Assembly: GCF_032056465.1 (NCBI RefSeq)
Contig: NZ_DAMBCL010000041.1
Strand: one strand, 5' to 3'
DNA from: Mobilicoccus sp032056465
GTDB taxonomy: Bacteria > Actinomycetota > Actinomycetes > Actinomycetales > Dermatophilaceae
DNA: 31,904 bases
Shown: positions 1 to 7,474 of the stretch, piece by piece
Numbering within the stretch: the first letter of the stretch is position 1
Layout: each line of letters starts with the position of its first letter
Made by a program: the position numbers and the translations under genes
Notes under the pieces: model-generated
The model's database searches: none
Told to the model about the DNA's origin: nothing
What the model saw: the letters and a program-made list of their open reading frames with translations, nothing else

Positions 1-73
1 TCATGCCCACGACAGTATCGAGGTGGAGGGCCCGGCGACGAATGGGCGGGCAACGGGATCCGGTGGGCGCCGA

Positions 74-1201
74 TCAGACCAGCACGAGATGATCACGGTG
101 GATGATCTCGCGGGCGTACTCCTCACCGAACACGTCCCCGATCCAGGCCGTGGATCGACCGAGGAGGCGCGGGAGTTCGTCGCTGCCGTACGCCACGAGC
201 CCACGGGCGACGCCGTGTCCGCGCCGGTCGACCACCTCGACGGGCGAGCCCTCGTCGAAGACCCCCTCGATGCGGACGATGCCGGCAGGCAACAGGGAGG
301 CGCCCCTGCCCCGCAGCGCCCGCACCGCCCCGTCGTCGACGACGAGCCGCCCGACGGGTTCGCTCGCGTGAGCGAGCCACAGCATCCGAGACGCGGGGCG
401 CGTGCCGGTCGGGAGGAACACCGTGCCGACGTCGCGGCCGGTGAGGGCGTCGACGATCTGCGCGGAGTTCGTGAGCACCGTCGTCACGCCCGCGCCGGTG
501 GCGATGCGGGCGGCCTCGACCTTGGTCACCATGCCGCCGGTGCCGACCTTGGAACCGGTTCCGCCGAGGCGGACCTCCGCGAGGTCCTCGCGATTGCGCA
601 CGAGGGGGATGCGGGCCGAGCCGGGCTCGTCCGGCGGGCCGTCGTAGAGCCCGTCGACGTCGGTGAGCAGCAGCAGTGCCTCGGCGTGGGTGAGGTGGGC
701 GACGAGGGCGGCGAGACGGTCGTTGTCCCCGAAGCCGATCTCGTCGGTGGCGACCGCGTCGTTCTCGTTGACGACGGGCACGACGCCGAGGCGCAGGAGG
801 CGACCGACGGCGCGCCGGGCGTTGCCGTAGTTCTGTCGGCGGATGAGGTCCTCGACGGTGAGGAGCACCTGTCCCACGGTGAGTCCGTGGGCCCCGAACG
901 CCGAGGTGTAGGCGGCGATGAGCGCCCCCTGGCCGACGCTCGCCGCCGCCTGCTGGGTGGCCAGGTCCCTGGGCCGGGAGGTGCGGCCGAGCGGCACGAT
1001 CCCGGCGGCGATCGCGCCGGAGGAGACGAGGACGACGTCCGAGCCCGCGAGTCGGCGGGCGGCGAGGGCGTCGGCGAGGGCGGTGAGGCGTTCGACGTCG
1101 AGGACGCCCTCCGGCGTCGTCAGCGAACTCGACCCGACCTTGACGACCACGGTCCGCGCGTCGCGGACCCGGGCCCGCGCGGACGTCAACGCATCACTCA
1201 C
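74..1201 (-). CDS. proB: Glutamate 5-kinase
   Basis: It phosphorylates L-glutamate to glutamyl-5-phosphate, the first step of proline synthesis, in the cytoplasm. The 375-residue protein has an amino acid kinase domain followed by a C-terminal PUA domain (about 283-370), the usual length for the two-domain form. Visible motifs are KVGSSSLT (21-28), VVNENDAV (143-150), FGDND (157-161), TDVDGLY (180-186) and GTGGMVTK (220-227). I chose the GTG at 1199-1201 because it gives the family's usual N-terminus about 20 residues before KVGSSS. The frame stays open upstream to 1354, but that part looks nothing like ProB. A GAGGAG lies rather far upstream (about 19 bases), so the start is a little uncertain. 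The gene lies downstream of obgE on the same strand, with an unknown gene between. No proA follows within the 73 bases left of it. Confidence 0.96.
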   Translation of the reverse strand: MSDALTSARARVRDARTVVVKVGSSSLTTPEGVLDVERLTALADALAARRLAGSDVVLVSSGAIAAGIVPLGRTSRPRDLATQQAAASVGQGALIAAYTSAFGAHGLTVGQVLLTVEDLIRRQNYGNARRAVGRLLRLGVVPVVNENDAVATDEIGFGDNDRLAALVAHLTHAEALLLLTDVDGLYDGPPDEPGSARIPLVRNREDLAEVRLGGTGSKVGTGGMVTKVEAARIATGAGVTTVLTNSAQIVDALTGRDVGTVFLPTGTRPASRMLWLAHASEPVGRLVVDDGAVRALRGRGASLLPAGIVRIEGVFDEGSPVEVVDRRGHGVARGLVAYGSDELPRLLGRSTAWIGDVFGEEYAREIIHRDHLVLV

Positions 1202-1408
1202 GTCGGCGAGACTACCGGCTGCCTCCTCACCCGCCCGCCGCTGCGTCCCCGATCGGAGGCGCCGGCCGTTGCCTCGGGGATCATGGCGCGGGCACGAACT
1301 CCCGCCGCCCGGCCTCACCGCGACCGGGGTGCGACACGCCCTCGCGTACGACATCCCGCCGGCATGTCCCTCGATGCGGCACGCGTGGCCGCATCACGCG
1401 CGCCGTCG

Positions 1409-1840
1409 TCACATCGCGATGTCGATGCGACCGGAGGCCCGGGACTCCACGAACTGCACGGCACGCTTGAGCAGGGCGCCGGCGAACGGGTTGGCCTCCC
1501 CGAGCCCGAGCAGGCGTCGGTGGGTGCGGGAGAGGTAGTCGAGGTCGACCTCGCGGCCGGCGGGCAGGCGGCCGTTGTGACGGTCGGTGAGGATCTGGAA
1601 CGCGAACGCCGAGAGGTCCTTCGGGTTGAGGATCTCGACGTTCTCGCCGGTCACGGCCCGGATGAGCGCCCGGTCGAGGACGGAGAAGCCGACCCCGCCG
1701 GCGTAGGCGCCATGCCCACCCCACTGGAGTCGCGGGTCCTCCTTGGCGCGGCTGGTGTTGGTCGCGGTGGCCCCAGGCGAGGGCGAGGCCACCACGGGGA
1801 CCGCAGGCGGCGTGGGCATCCGCACGTCGAGCACGATCAT
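1409..1840 (-). CDS. Hypothetical protein between obgE and proB
   Basis: I do not recognise the family. The 143-residue product starts at an ATG preceded by a good ribosome binding site (AGGGGAG, about 7 bases upstream). It has a low-complexity Pro/Ala/Ser/Thr stretch (9-35), then a Gly-rich turn (GGHGAYAGGVGF, 41-52), then a predicted soluble alpha-helical domain with motifs such as NPKDLSAFAF (72-81) and DYLSRTHRRLLGLGEANPFA (101-120). There is no signal peptide or membrane segment. Codon use matches its neighbours, with G/C strongly favoured at third positions, which supports real coding. It sits 207 bases before proB and about 200 bases after obgE, all on one strand, so it may be co-transcribed with them. 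A weak -10-like TAGGCT lies at 1916-1921. Function is unknown. Confidence 0.7.
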   Translation of the reverse strand: MIVLDVRMPTPPAVPVVASPSPGATATNTSRAKEDPRLQWGGHGAYAGGVGFSVLDRALIRAVTGENVEILNPKDLSAFAFQILTDRHNGRLPAGREVDLDYLSRTHRRLLGLGEANPFAGALLKRAVQFVESRASGRIDIAM

Positions 1841-2037
1841 CGTCGTTCTCCCCTCGTCTCACGTCCGTGTGGAACGCGGCAGGGAGGGGACCGACGGCGG
1901 TCTCCGCGTACGGTCAGCCTAGGCCAGGGGCGCGGTCCCGACCATGACACTTGTGCGCATCGCGCGGGCGTCGACCGGTCGGCGTCGTCGACCGTCGGCG
2001 TCGTCGAGCGGGCCGCCGGGCGTCGGCGTGTTCCGGG

Positions 2038-3561
2038 TCAGTCCTCGGAGGTCCAGAGCCCGGCGCGACGCTCCTCGGCGAGTTCCTCGCGGGCGGCCTG
2101 CTTGGCGGCGCGGCGCAGGTCGTAGTCCTCACGCTTCTCGGCGCGGGTGGGACGGTGGGCGTCCTCGAGGCGGATGTCGGTGCCGCGGGGGCCGACGGTG
2201 CCGAGGATCTCGGCGCCGGAGGACAGGGTGGGCTCCCAGTCGAAGACGACGGCGTCGTCGCCGTCGCCGATGACGACCGTGTCGCCCGCGACCGCACCGA
2301 CCTTGACGAGTTCCTCCTCGACCCCGAGGCGGTTCAGGCGGTCGGCGAGGTAGCCGACGGCCTCGTCGTTGGTGAAGTCGGTCTGAGGCACCCACCGCAC
2401 GGGCTTGGCGCCGGTGACGCGGAAGACGAATCCGTCGGAGGTGTTCTCGCGGCGCACGGAGAACCCGCCGTCGTCGAGCGCCTCGGGGCGGATGACGATG
2501 CGACGACGCTCCTCGACCTCACCGAACTCGGCGCGGTGGGCCTGCACGTGGCGGGCGAGGGAGAACGTCAACTCCTTGAGTCCCGTGCGGGCGACGGCGG
2601 AGACGATGTGGACCTCCAGGCCGCGGGCCTCGAGGTCGCCGCGCACGAACTCGGCGAGTTCACGCGCCTCCGGCACGTCGGCCTTGTTGAGGACGACGAT
2701 GCGGGTGCGCTCGGCGAGCGGACGGCCACCGAGGGCGTCGTCCGGGACGTACTGACGCAGTTCGTCCTCGATGACGTCGAGGTCGCTCATGGGATCCCGG
2801 CCAGGCTCGAGGGTGGCGCAGTCGACGACGTGGACGAGCACGGAGCAGCGTTCGACGTGGCGGAGGAACTCGAGGCCGAGGCCGCGGCCCTCGTGCGCGC
2901 CGGGGATGAGGCCGGGCACGTCGGCGACCGTGTACCGCACGTCACCGGCGGTGACGACGCCGAGGTTGGGGACGAGGGTCGTGAACGGGTAGTCGGCGAT
3001 CTTGGGCTTGGCCGCGGAGATGACCGAGACGAGGCTCGACTTGCCCGCCGAGGGGAACCCGATGAGGGCGACGTCGGCGAGCGTCTTGAGTTCGAGGGTG
3101 AGGGTGGCCTCGGCGCCAGGTTCGCCGAGCAGGGCGAAACCGGGAGCCTTGCGCTTCGTCGTCGCGAGGGCCTTGTTGCCGAGACCACCACGGCCACCCC
3201 CGGCGGCGACGTACTCGGCGCCCTCCCCCACGAGGTCGGCGACGACGTCGCCGCGGTCGTTCTTGACGACGGTGCCGTCGGGGACGGCGAGGACGAGCGG
3301 CTCACCGTTGCCGCCGTTGCGCTCATCGCCCTCGCCGGGGCGTCCGTTCCCGGCCTTGCGGTGGGGGCTGCGGTGGTAATCCAGGAGTGTCGTCACCTGG
3401 TGGTCGACCCGCAGGACGACGTCGCCGCCGTTGCCGCCGTTGCCGCCGTCAGGCCCACCGAGGGGCTTGAACTTCTCACGCCGCACCGAGGCGCAGCCGT
3501 GTCCGCCGTTCCCCGCGCTCACGTACAGGGTGACGCGGTCGACGAACGTGGGCGCTGCCAT
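2038..3561 (-). CDS. obgE: GTPase Obg/CgtA, ribosome assembly
   Basis: This essential GTPase binds the large ribosomal subunit and links ribosome maturation to growth and stress. The 507-residue protein has the three expected parts. The first is a glycine-rich Obg fold (about 2-160). The second is a G domain with P-loop GFPSAGKSS (168-176), DVPG (214-217), NKAD (292-295) and SA (321-322). The third is a C-terminal OCT domain (about 365-445), as in Gram-positive Obg. A charged tail of about 60 residues ends in WTSED. The ATG at 3559-3561 is chosen because it begins the canonical FVDRV segment and has AGGAGA about 7 bases upstream. The longer open frame (to 3687) is not Obg-like. rpmA and rplU lie upstream as usual, but a VOC gene has come between. 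A striking tandem palindrome lies 40 bases upstream. Confidence 0.97.
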   Translation of the reverse strand: MAAPTFVDRVTLYVSAGNGGHGCASVRREKFKPLGGPDGGNGGNGGDVVLRVDHQVTTLLDYHRSPHRKAGNGRPGEGDERNGGNGEPLVLAVPDGTVVKNDRGDVVADLVGEGAEYVAAGGGRGGLGNKALATTKRKAPGFALLGEPGAEATLTLELKTLADVALIGFPSAGKSSLVSVISAAKPKIADYPFTTLVPNLGVVTAGDVRYTVADVPGLIPGAHEGRGLGLEFLRHVERCSVLVHVVDCATLEPGRDPMSDLDVIEDELRQYVPDDALGGRPLAERTRIVVLNKADVPEARELAEFVRGDLEARGLEVHIVSAVARTGLKELTFSLARHVQAHRAEFGEVEERRRIVIRPEALDDGGFSVRRENTSDGFVFRVTGAKPVRWVPQTDFTNDEAVGYLADRLNRLGVEEELVKVGAVAGDTVVIGDGDDAVVFDWEPTLSSGAEILGTVGPRGTDIRLEDAHRPTRAEKREDYDLRRAAKQAAREELAEERRAGLWTSED

Positions 3562-3600
3562 GGGTTTCTCCTGCTGCTGAAGGGCGGGGGGTGGTGGCCC

Positions 3601-3624
3601 GATGACGTCATCGATGACGTCATC
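3601..3624. promoter_or_regulatory. 24-bp perfect palindrome, tandem GATGACGTCATC
   Basis: Two back-to-back copies of the self-complementary 12-mer GATGACGTCATC make a perfect 24-bp palindrome, 40 bp upstream of the obgE start codon. The core TGACGTCA is symmetrical, as expected for a dimeric DNA-binding protein. The same 12-mer recurs at 24892-24903 beside a tetR gene. Position suggests an operator or another protein-binding site for obgE; that is inference. The rest of the gap 3562-3906 shows no gene or other clear signal. Confidence 0.5.
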
Positions 3625-3906
3625 CGCTGGCGGGGTGGGTCGCGGAAGGCGGAGGAGGCGAGGCGCGCGAGGCGTCATCATGCCCACCAGGCCGGGATAG
3701 GACGATGGCCTGCCAGTCTCTCACGACGCGGCCGCACCGTGAGCCACGCCCGTCGAGGCCGACCGTCCGCAGAGTCCGCGACGTCGGCGAGCGCGGGGTT
3801 CGTCTCGGCCGGTCTCGAGGCCGACCCACGACGACGCCCCTGGCCCGTGGGACCCGTTCCAGCGCACCCCGCGCGCCCGGGATCTGCCGGCGCGGAGTTC
3901 GGGTGG

Positions 3907-4692
3907 CTAGCCCTGCGGGGGCGTGAGCAGCGAGAACGTCTCGGAGTCGGGACCGGTGACGATGAGCAGGCGCCCGAAGGGGAAGTCCGACGGGCCCATG
4001 AGGATCGAACCGCCGACCTCCTGGACCCTGCCGACCATCGCGTCGACGTCGTCGACGTGGAAGCACACCGACCACATCGACGGCATGTCGGCTTCGTCGG
4101 GTCCCTTGGCCGCGAAGCCCGTGGGGGCCTCCTCCGGCGCGTCGGGCAGGAAGGCGAGCTCGTACTCCATCCCCGGCATCCCCGCGGCGGCGAACGTGTA
4201 CCCGAACACCTGCCCGTAGAAGCCCTCGGCCGCCGACAGGTCCGACGTCATGAGGTCGCACCAGGTGACCGCCCCGTGCTCGTCGGTCACCTCGAATCCC
4301 GTGTGCTGCCCCGACTGCCACGCGCCGAACACGGCCCCCTCCGGGTCGGCGTAGAGCGCCATCGACCCCATCGGGCCCACCTGCATCGGCGCGAGGATCT
4401 GCTCGCCACCGGCCGACGTCACCGCCGAGTCCAGCGCGTCGAGGTCGTCCGTGGCGAGGTAGACCGTCCATGCCGGCGCCCCCGCCTCCTCGCCCGGCAT
4501 GGGCGGGGACAGAGCGGCCACGGCGCGGCCGCCCAGTCGGGCGTTGGTGTACCCGCCGAACTCCGGCGCGGACTCGTCGAACCGCCACCCGAGCAGCGCC
4601 GCGTAGAAGCGCTTGCTCGTCTCGATGTCGGGGACGGTGATGTCGACCCAACAGGGCGTGCCCGCCGGCCAGGAGCCCTCATGCCCGGTCAT
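3907..4692 (-). CDS. VOC-family protein with two glyoxalase-like domains
   Basis: The 261-residue protein carries two tandem vicinal-oxygen-chelate modules. The first starts near CWVDITVPDIETSKRFYAAL (14-33). The second starts near WCDLMTSDLSAAEGFYGQVF, about residue 143. Both share the pattern of a short strand, a helix with FY, then a GW/GY strand. Length and layout resemble the mycobacterial Rv0577 (CFP30B) type of secreted or surface-associated VOC protein. Such proteins may act as small-molecule binding, lyase or dioxygenase-like enzymes, and the substrate cannot be read from sequence. The ATG at 4690-4692 has GGAGAG 6 bases upstream; the longer frame to 4923 is rejected because its extra part runs into the rpmA terminator. 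It lies between rpmA and obgE on the same strand, an unusual place for such a gene. Confidence 0.88.
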   Translation of the reverse strand: MTGHEGSWPAGTPCWVDITVPDIETSKRFYAALLGWRFDESAPEFGGYTNARLGGRAVAALSPPMPGEEAGAPAWTVYLATDDLDALDSAVTSAGGEQILAPMQVGPMGSMALYADPEGAVFGAWQSGQHTGFEVTDEHGAVTWCDLMTSDLSAAEGFYGQVFGYTFAAAGMPGMEYELAFLPDAPEEAPTGFAAKGPDEADMPSMWSVCFHVDDVDAMVGRVQEVGGSILMGPSDFPFGRLLIVTGPDSETFSLLTPPQG

Positions 4693-4927
4693 GTCGCTCT
4701 CCGTTCGTGCCGTCTCGTGCGTCCGAGGATGCCGCCCAGAGTAGCGAGCCAGTGTGACCCGGGGAACACATCGGCGATGAACGTCGACGCCGAACCCGAC
4801 GTTCTGCGCGGATATCAGCGCCGCTCCACGTGCACCCCCTGCCCGGGATGCGGCGTGTCCGGGATACGCCTGTCCGGGGAAGGGCCTCGCGGGAAGCTCT
4901 GCCTCAGGAAGGCCGTGGGGCATGACG

Positions 4928-4961
4928 AAGGGGGCAGGGCCGTGGTCGGCCCTGCCCCCTT
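4928..4961 (-). terminator. Terminator after rplU-rpmA
   Basis: A perfect 14-bp stem (AAGGGGGCAGGGCC with its complement) closes a 6-base loop, 25 bases beyond the rpmA stop codon. The arms begin with AA and end with TT, so the site may work in both directions. It would end the rplU-rpmA transcript before the VOC gene. Confidence 0.85.
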
Positions 4962-4986
4962 GACGACGCGTCGTGACTTCGCCTGG

Positions 4987-5247
4987 TCAGGCGGTCTCGA
5001 CGAGGTCGATGTTCACGGTCTTGCGGCCGCGCTTGGCGCCGAAGCGCACCTCACCGGCGGTGAGGGCGAACAGCGTGTCGTCCTTGCCGCGGCCGACGTT
5101 CACGCCGGGGTGGAAGTGGGTGCCGCGCTGACGGACGATGATCTCGCCCGCGTTCACGAGCTGACCGCCGAAACGCTTGACGCCGAGGTATTGCGGGTTG
5201 GAATCGCGCCCGTTCTTGGAGCTGGACGCACCCTTCTTGTGTGCCAT
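4987..5247 (-). CDS. rpmA: 50S ribosomal protein L27
   Basis: The 86-residue protein begins MAHKKGASSSKNGRDSNPQ and contains the family signature around GGQLVNAGEIIVRQRGTHFH (27-46). Its flexible N-terminus reaches the peptidyl-transferase centre of the large subunit. Full length and intact. No N-terminal extension of the cleaved Firmicutes type is present. AGAAGG lies just upstream of the ATG. It follows rplU by 31 bases in the conserved rplU-rpmA order, so the two are co-transcribed. Confidence 0.98.
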   Translation of the reverse strand: MAHKKGASSSKNGRDSNPQYLGVKRFGGQLVNAGEIIVRQRGTHFHPGVNVGRGKDDTLFALTAGEVRFGAKRGRKTVNIDLVETA

Positions 5248-5278
5248 GTCGCCTTCTGCCTCTCGCTCGTCCGACGCC

Positions 5279-5587
5279 TCAGGCGTCGATCGCCGTGATC
5301 TTGATCTGCGTCGAGTGCTGACGGTGACCCTGACGCTTCTTGTACCCGGTCTTGTTCTTGTACTTCATGATCGTGATCTTGGGGCCCTTGGTGGGCTTCA
5401 CGATCTCGGCGGAGACCTTGACCTTCGCGAGAGCGGAGGCGTCGGTCGTCACCTGCTCGCCGTCGACGAGAAGGATGGGGGCGAGCTCGAGGCTGTCGCC
5501 GGGGTTGCCCTTGACCTTGTCGACGATGAGGACGTCGCCGACGGACACCTTCTCCTGACGGCCGCCTGCACGGACGATCGCATACAC
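5279..5587 (-). CDS. rplU: 50S ribosomal protein L21
   Basis: The 102-residue protein has the typical L21 start (YAIVRAGGRQEKVSVGD) and the C-terminal signature KNKTGYKKRQGHRQ. It binds 23S rRNA in the large subunit. The start is a GTG at 5585-5587 with AGGAG 8 bases upstream; the frame is open to 5734 but only this start matches the family. It is the first gene of the rplU-rpmA pair. In many actinobacteria rne lies directly upstream; here rne is 5.5 kb away, so rplU needs its own promoter, and a good candidate is present. Confidence 0.97.
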   Translation of the reverse strand: MYAIVRAGGRQEKVSVGDVLIVDKVKGNPGDSLELAPILLVDGEQVTTDASALAKVKVSAEIVKPTKGPKITIMKYKNKTGYKKRQGHRQHSTQIKITAIDA

Positions 5588-5711
5588 GTGGATGACTCCT
5601 GTTGGTTCGAACGAAGCACCTCTGATGAACCGGCCCGTCGAGACGGGACCACCACGCGCGAACGGCGGGGGACTCACGAAACACGGATCTCGGTGGGCGC
5701 ACCGACTCTCC

Positions 5712-5741
5712 AGAGTACGGGAGGGGGCGCGCATCGACCAA
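5712..5741 (-). promoter_or_regulatory. Candidate promoter of rplU-rpmA
   Basis: On the minus strand a -35-like TTGGTC (5736-5741) is followed after 18 bases by a -10-like TACTCT (5712-5717). Transcription would begin near 5705 and give a leader of about 118 bases before rplU. The leader contains a small hairpin-forming stretch (CGGTG/CACCG). Confidence 0.55.
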
Positions 5742-5792
5742 ACCCCGCCCGCCCACGCGACCCGCGCCTCCCCAAAACCCGAGATGGACCAC

Positions 5793-6347
5793 TCAGGGAT
5801 GCTCGCTGAGCAGGACGGCTGTGGTGGCGGGCTCCAGCGCCCGAAAGGTGTGGGGGGCGTCGCCGGGGTAGGAGACGTAATCCCCGGGGCCGAGTTCGAC
5901 GGGCTCCTGTGCGGCGCCGACCAGGGCGCGTCCGGTACACAACACGACGTGCTCGACGACCCCGGGCATGTGTGCGGCGGAGTCGCGGGGCTCGCCCGGC
6001 TCGGCGCAGATCCGGTACAGGTCGCGACGTGCCTGCGGCGGGCTGGCCGAGAGCAGCGTGGCCACGTAGTCCGAGGTCTCGGAGGCGACCGCCGGACCCT
6101 GCCCCGCCCGGATGACGGTCACCGGGGTGACCGGTGGGTCGACGAGCCGCGAGAACGGGGTGTCCAGGGCGAGGCTGAGCGCCCACAACGTCTCCACGCT
6201 CGGGTTGCCCGCACCGGACTCGAGCTGGGACAACGTCGACTTCGCGATACCCGCCCGGCGGGCGGTCTCGGACAGGCTGAGCCCGACCCGAGCACGCTCG
6301 CGGCGCAGGGCGTGGGCGATGGTCTCCAACGGTGCCGACGTCGACAT
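5793..6347 (-). CDS. XRE-family regulator with C-terminal cupin domain
   Basis: The 184-residue protein has an N-terminal Cro/C1-type helix-turn-helix (about 15-68, including LSLSETARRAGIAKSTLSQL). It is followed by a cupin domain (about 105-182, with LGPGDYVSYPGDAPHTF). Regulators of this architecture sense small ligands through the cupin and often control neighbouring transport or catabolic genes. The start ATG has a purine-rich GGGAGGCGGAGGG directly upstream. It is divergent from azlCD with a 77-base gap full of GAACG/CGTTC motifs, so it most likely regulates itself and azlCD. The ligand is unknown; a branched-chain amino acid is a reasonable guess. Confidence 0.92.
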   Translation of the reverse strand: MSTSAPLETIAHALRRERARVGLSLSETARRAGIAKSTLSQLESGAGNPSVETLWALSLALDTPFSRLVDPPVTPVTVIRAGQGPAVASETSDYVATLLSASPPQARRDLYRICAEPGEPRDSAAHMPGVVEHVVLCTGRALVGAAQEPVELGPGDYVSYPGDAPHTFRALEPATTAVLLSEHP

Positions 6348-6359
6348 CCCTCCGCCTCC

Positions 6360-6424
6360 CGTTCACTGTCTCGAACGCTCGTCGATCTTGACGAACGCTG
6401 ACGCCTGCGTTCAGCGTAGGCACC
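6360..6424. promoter_or_regulatory. Divergent promoter region with repeated GAACG/CGTTC operator motifs
   Basis: The gap between the XRE-cupin gene and azlC holds several copies of GAACG and its complement: CGTTC at 6360-6364, GAACGCT at 6373-6379, GAACGCTGA at 6393-6401 and GCGTTC at 6407-6412. ACGCTGA (6395-6401) and TCAGCGT (6411-6417) form a perfect 7-bp inverted repeat. A consensus-like -35, TTGACG, sits at 6388-6393 facing azlC, so a bound regulator would cover the promoter. Another TGCGTTCGA lies just inside azlC. Confidence 0.6.
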
Positions 6425-7108
6425 ATGCGTTCGATCTGGCGAACACTCCCGGCGCCCACCCTGCGCGCCATCCTGCTCGTCTGCCTCGCCGACATGCTCA
6501 TCGCGATGTCCTTCGGCGCCCTCGCCGTCGGCGGCGGGCTGCCGTGGTGGGTGCCGTGCCTGATCTCCCTGACCGTGTTCGCCGGTGCCTCGCAGTTCGT
6601 CTTCCTCGGCCTCGTCCTCGGTGGTGGCGGCCTGCTCGCCGCAGGACTCGCCGCCCTCCTCGTCAACCTCCGACTCGTCCCGCTGGGGTATGCGGTCGGG
6701 GATCTCCTGGAGTCGCGGAGGACGCGGTTCCTCGGTGCCCACCTCATCACCGACGAATCCGTGGCCTTCGCCCTGCAGTCCGATCCCCGACACCGGCAGG
6801 CCGTCTACTGGTCCTCGGGCGTGCTCCTCTTCGCCCTCTGGAACCTCGGCACGCTCGTCGGCGCCCTCGGGGGCCGGGCCATCGACGACGTCGGGGCGTT
6901 CGGTCTGGACGCGGCGTTCCCGGCGGTGCTGCTCGCGCTCGTCATGCCGAGCCTGCGCGAGCGGCGCGTCGCGGTCGCCGGGCTCGTCGGCGCCGCGATC
7001 GCCGTCGCCACGACCCCGCTGCTCCCCGCCGGGGTGCCGGTCCTGCTCGCGTTGAGCGCCACCGTCCTCACCCTCGGCCGACGACCCGAACGGAGCAGAT
7101 CTCGATGA
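6425..7108 (+). CDS. azlC: AzlC-family branched-chain amino acid exporter, large subunit
   Basis: This integral membrane protein of 227 residues is the large subunit of the two-part AzlCD permease, known for export of branched-chain amino acids and resistance to 4-azaleucine. Family features include the GASQFV motif in an early membrane segment (about 54-59), NLRLVPLGYAV (about 81-91) and HLITDESVA. Several hydrophobic segments run through the whole length. It overlaps the next gene by ATGA, which is typical of azlC-azlD. The start ATG has little ribosome binding site; -35 spacing suggests a very short or absent leader. The divergent XRE-cupin gene is the likely regulator. Confidence 0.92.
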   Translation: MRSIWRTLPAPTLRAILLVCLADMLIAMSFGALAVGGGLPWWVPCLISLTVFAGASQFVFLGLVLGGGGLLAAGLAALLVNLRLVPLGYAVGDLLESRRTRFLGAHLITDESVAFALQSDPRHRQAVYWSSGVLLFALWNLGTLVGALGGRAIDDVGAFGLDAAFPAVLLALVMPSLRERRVAVAGLVGAAIAVATTPLLPAGVPVLLALSATVLTLGRRPERSRSR

Positions 7109-7446
7109 CCACCCTCCCCGGGGCGATGTCGCCGACCATGCTGGCGCTCGGCGCCGTGGGCCTCGCCACGCTCACCTATCTGGCCCGGCTCGTCGGCGTG
7201 GCGCTGCGGGCGCGCACCGAGCTCCCGGAGGACGGCCAACGCCTCGCCGGACACGCCGTCGCGGTGCTCTTCTGCGCCCTCGTCGCGACCTCGGCGCTGC
7301 TCGAGGCGGGCGCCTTCGCGGGGTGGGCGCGCCCGGTCGGTGTCCTCGTCGCCGGTCTGCTCGCCTGGCGCCGCCTGCCGTTCCTCGTCGTCGTCCTCGC
7401 GGCGGCGGCCACGACGGCCGGCCTCCGGCTTGTGGGCGTCCCCTAG
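7105..7446 (+). CDS. azlD: AzlD-family branched-chain amino acid exporter, small subunit
   Basis: The 113-residue protein has three to four membrane segments and the AzlD-typical pattern, with TYLARLVGVAL early and LVAGLLAWRRLPFLVVVLAAAA near the end. It pairs with AzlC and is translationally coupled to it (ATGA overlap). Its stop codon TAG lies in the sequence CCTAGA, which directly abuts the left end of the IS481 element. The element therefore landed at the very end of the gene and left the product intact. Confidence 0.9.
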   Translation: MTTLPGAMSPTMLALGAVGLATLTYLARLVGVALRARTELPEDGQRLAGHAVAVLFCALVATSALLEAGAFAGWARPVGVLVAGLLAWRRLPFLVVVLAAAATTAGLRLVGVP

Positions 7447-7447
7447 A

Positions 7448-7474
7448 TGTACTCGGCCGTCAGGTTGGTGACAG
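7448..7474. repeat. Left terminal inverted repeat of the IS481 element
   Basis: The 27-bp repeat begins TGTACTCGGCCG and ends GTTGGTGACAG. It matches the complement of 8512-8538 at 23 of 27 positions. The transposase stop codon lies within it. Confidence 0.92.

Noticed and set aside
1..73. Possible end of a gene left of proB
   Set aside because: The minus-strand frame that ends here is a shadow within proB, and proA motifs are not visible.
1978..2009. Two near-identical 16-bp units (GTCGGCGTCGTCGA core) just after obgE
   Set aside because: The GTCG-rich sequence is common all over this genome, and I see no further copies that would make it an array.
23..2125. Plus-strand open frame of 700 codons
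   Set aside because: It lies opposite proB and the next gene and is a high-GC mirror frame with Asp/Gly/Arg-rich composition and no domain.
1951..5298. Plus-strand open frame of 1115 codons
   Set aside because: It runs antisense across obgE, the VOC gene and rpmA, all of which are certain.
5588..5705. L21 autoregulatory leader or riboswitch in the rplU leader
   Set aside because: The leader has only a short 5-bp hairpin. I could not match it to any known leader class.
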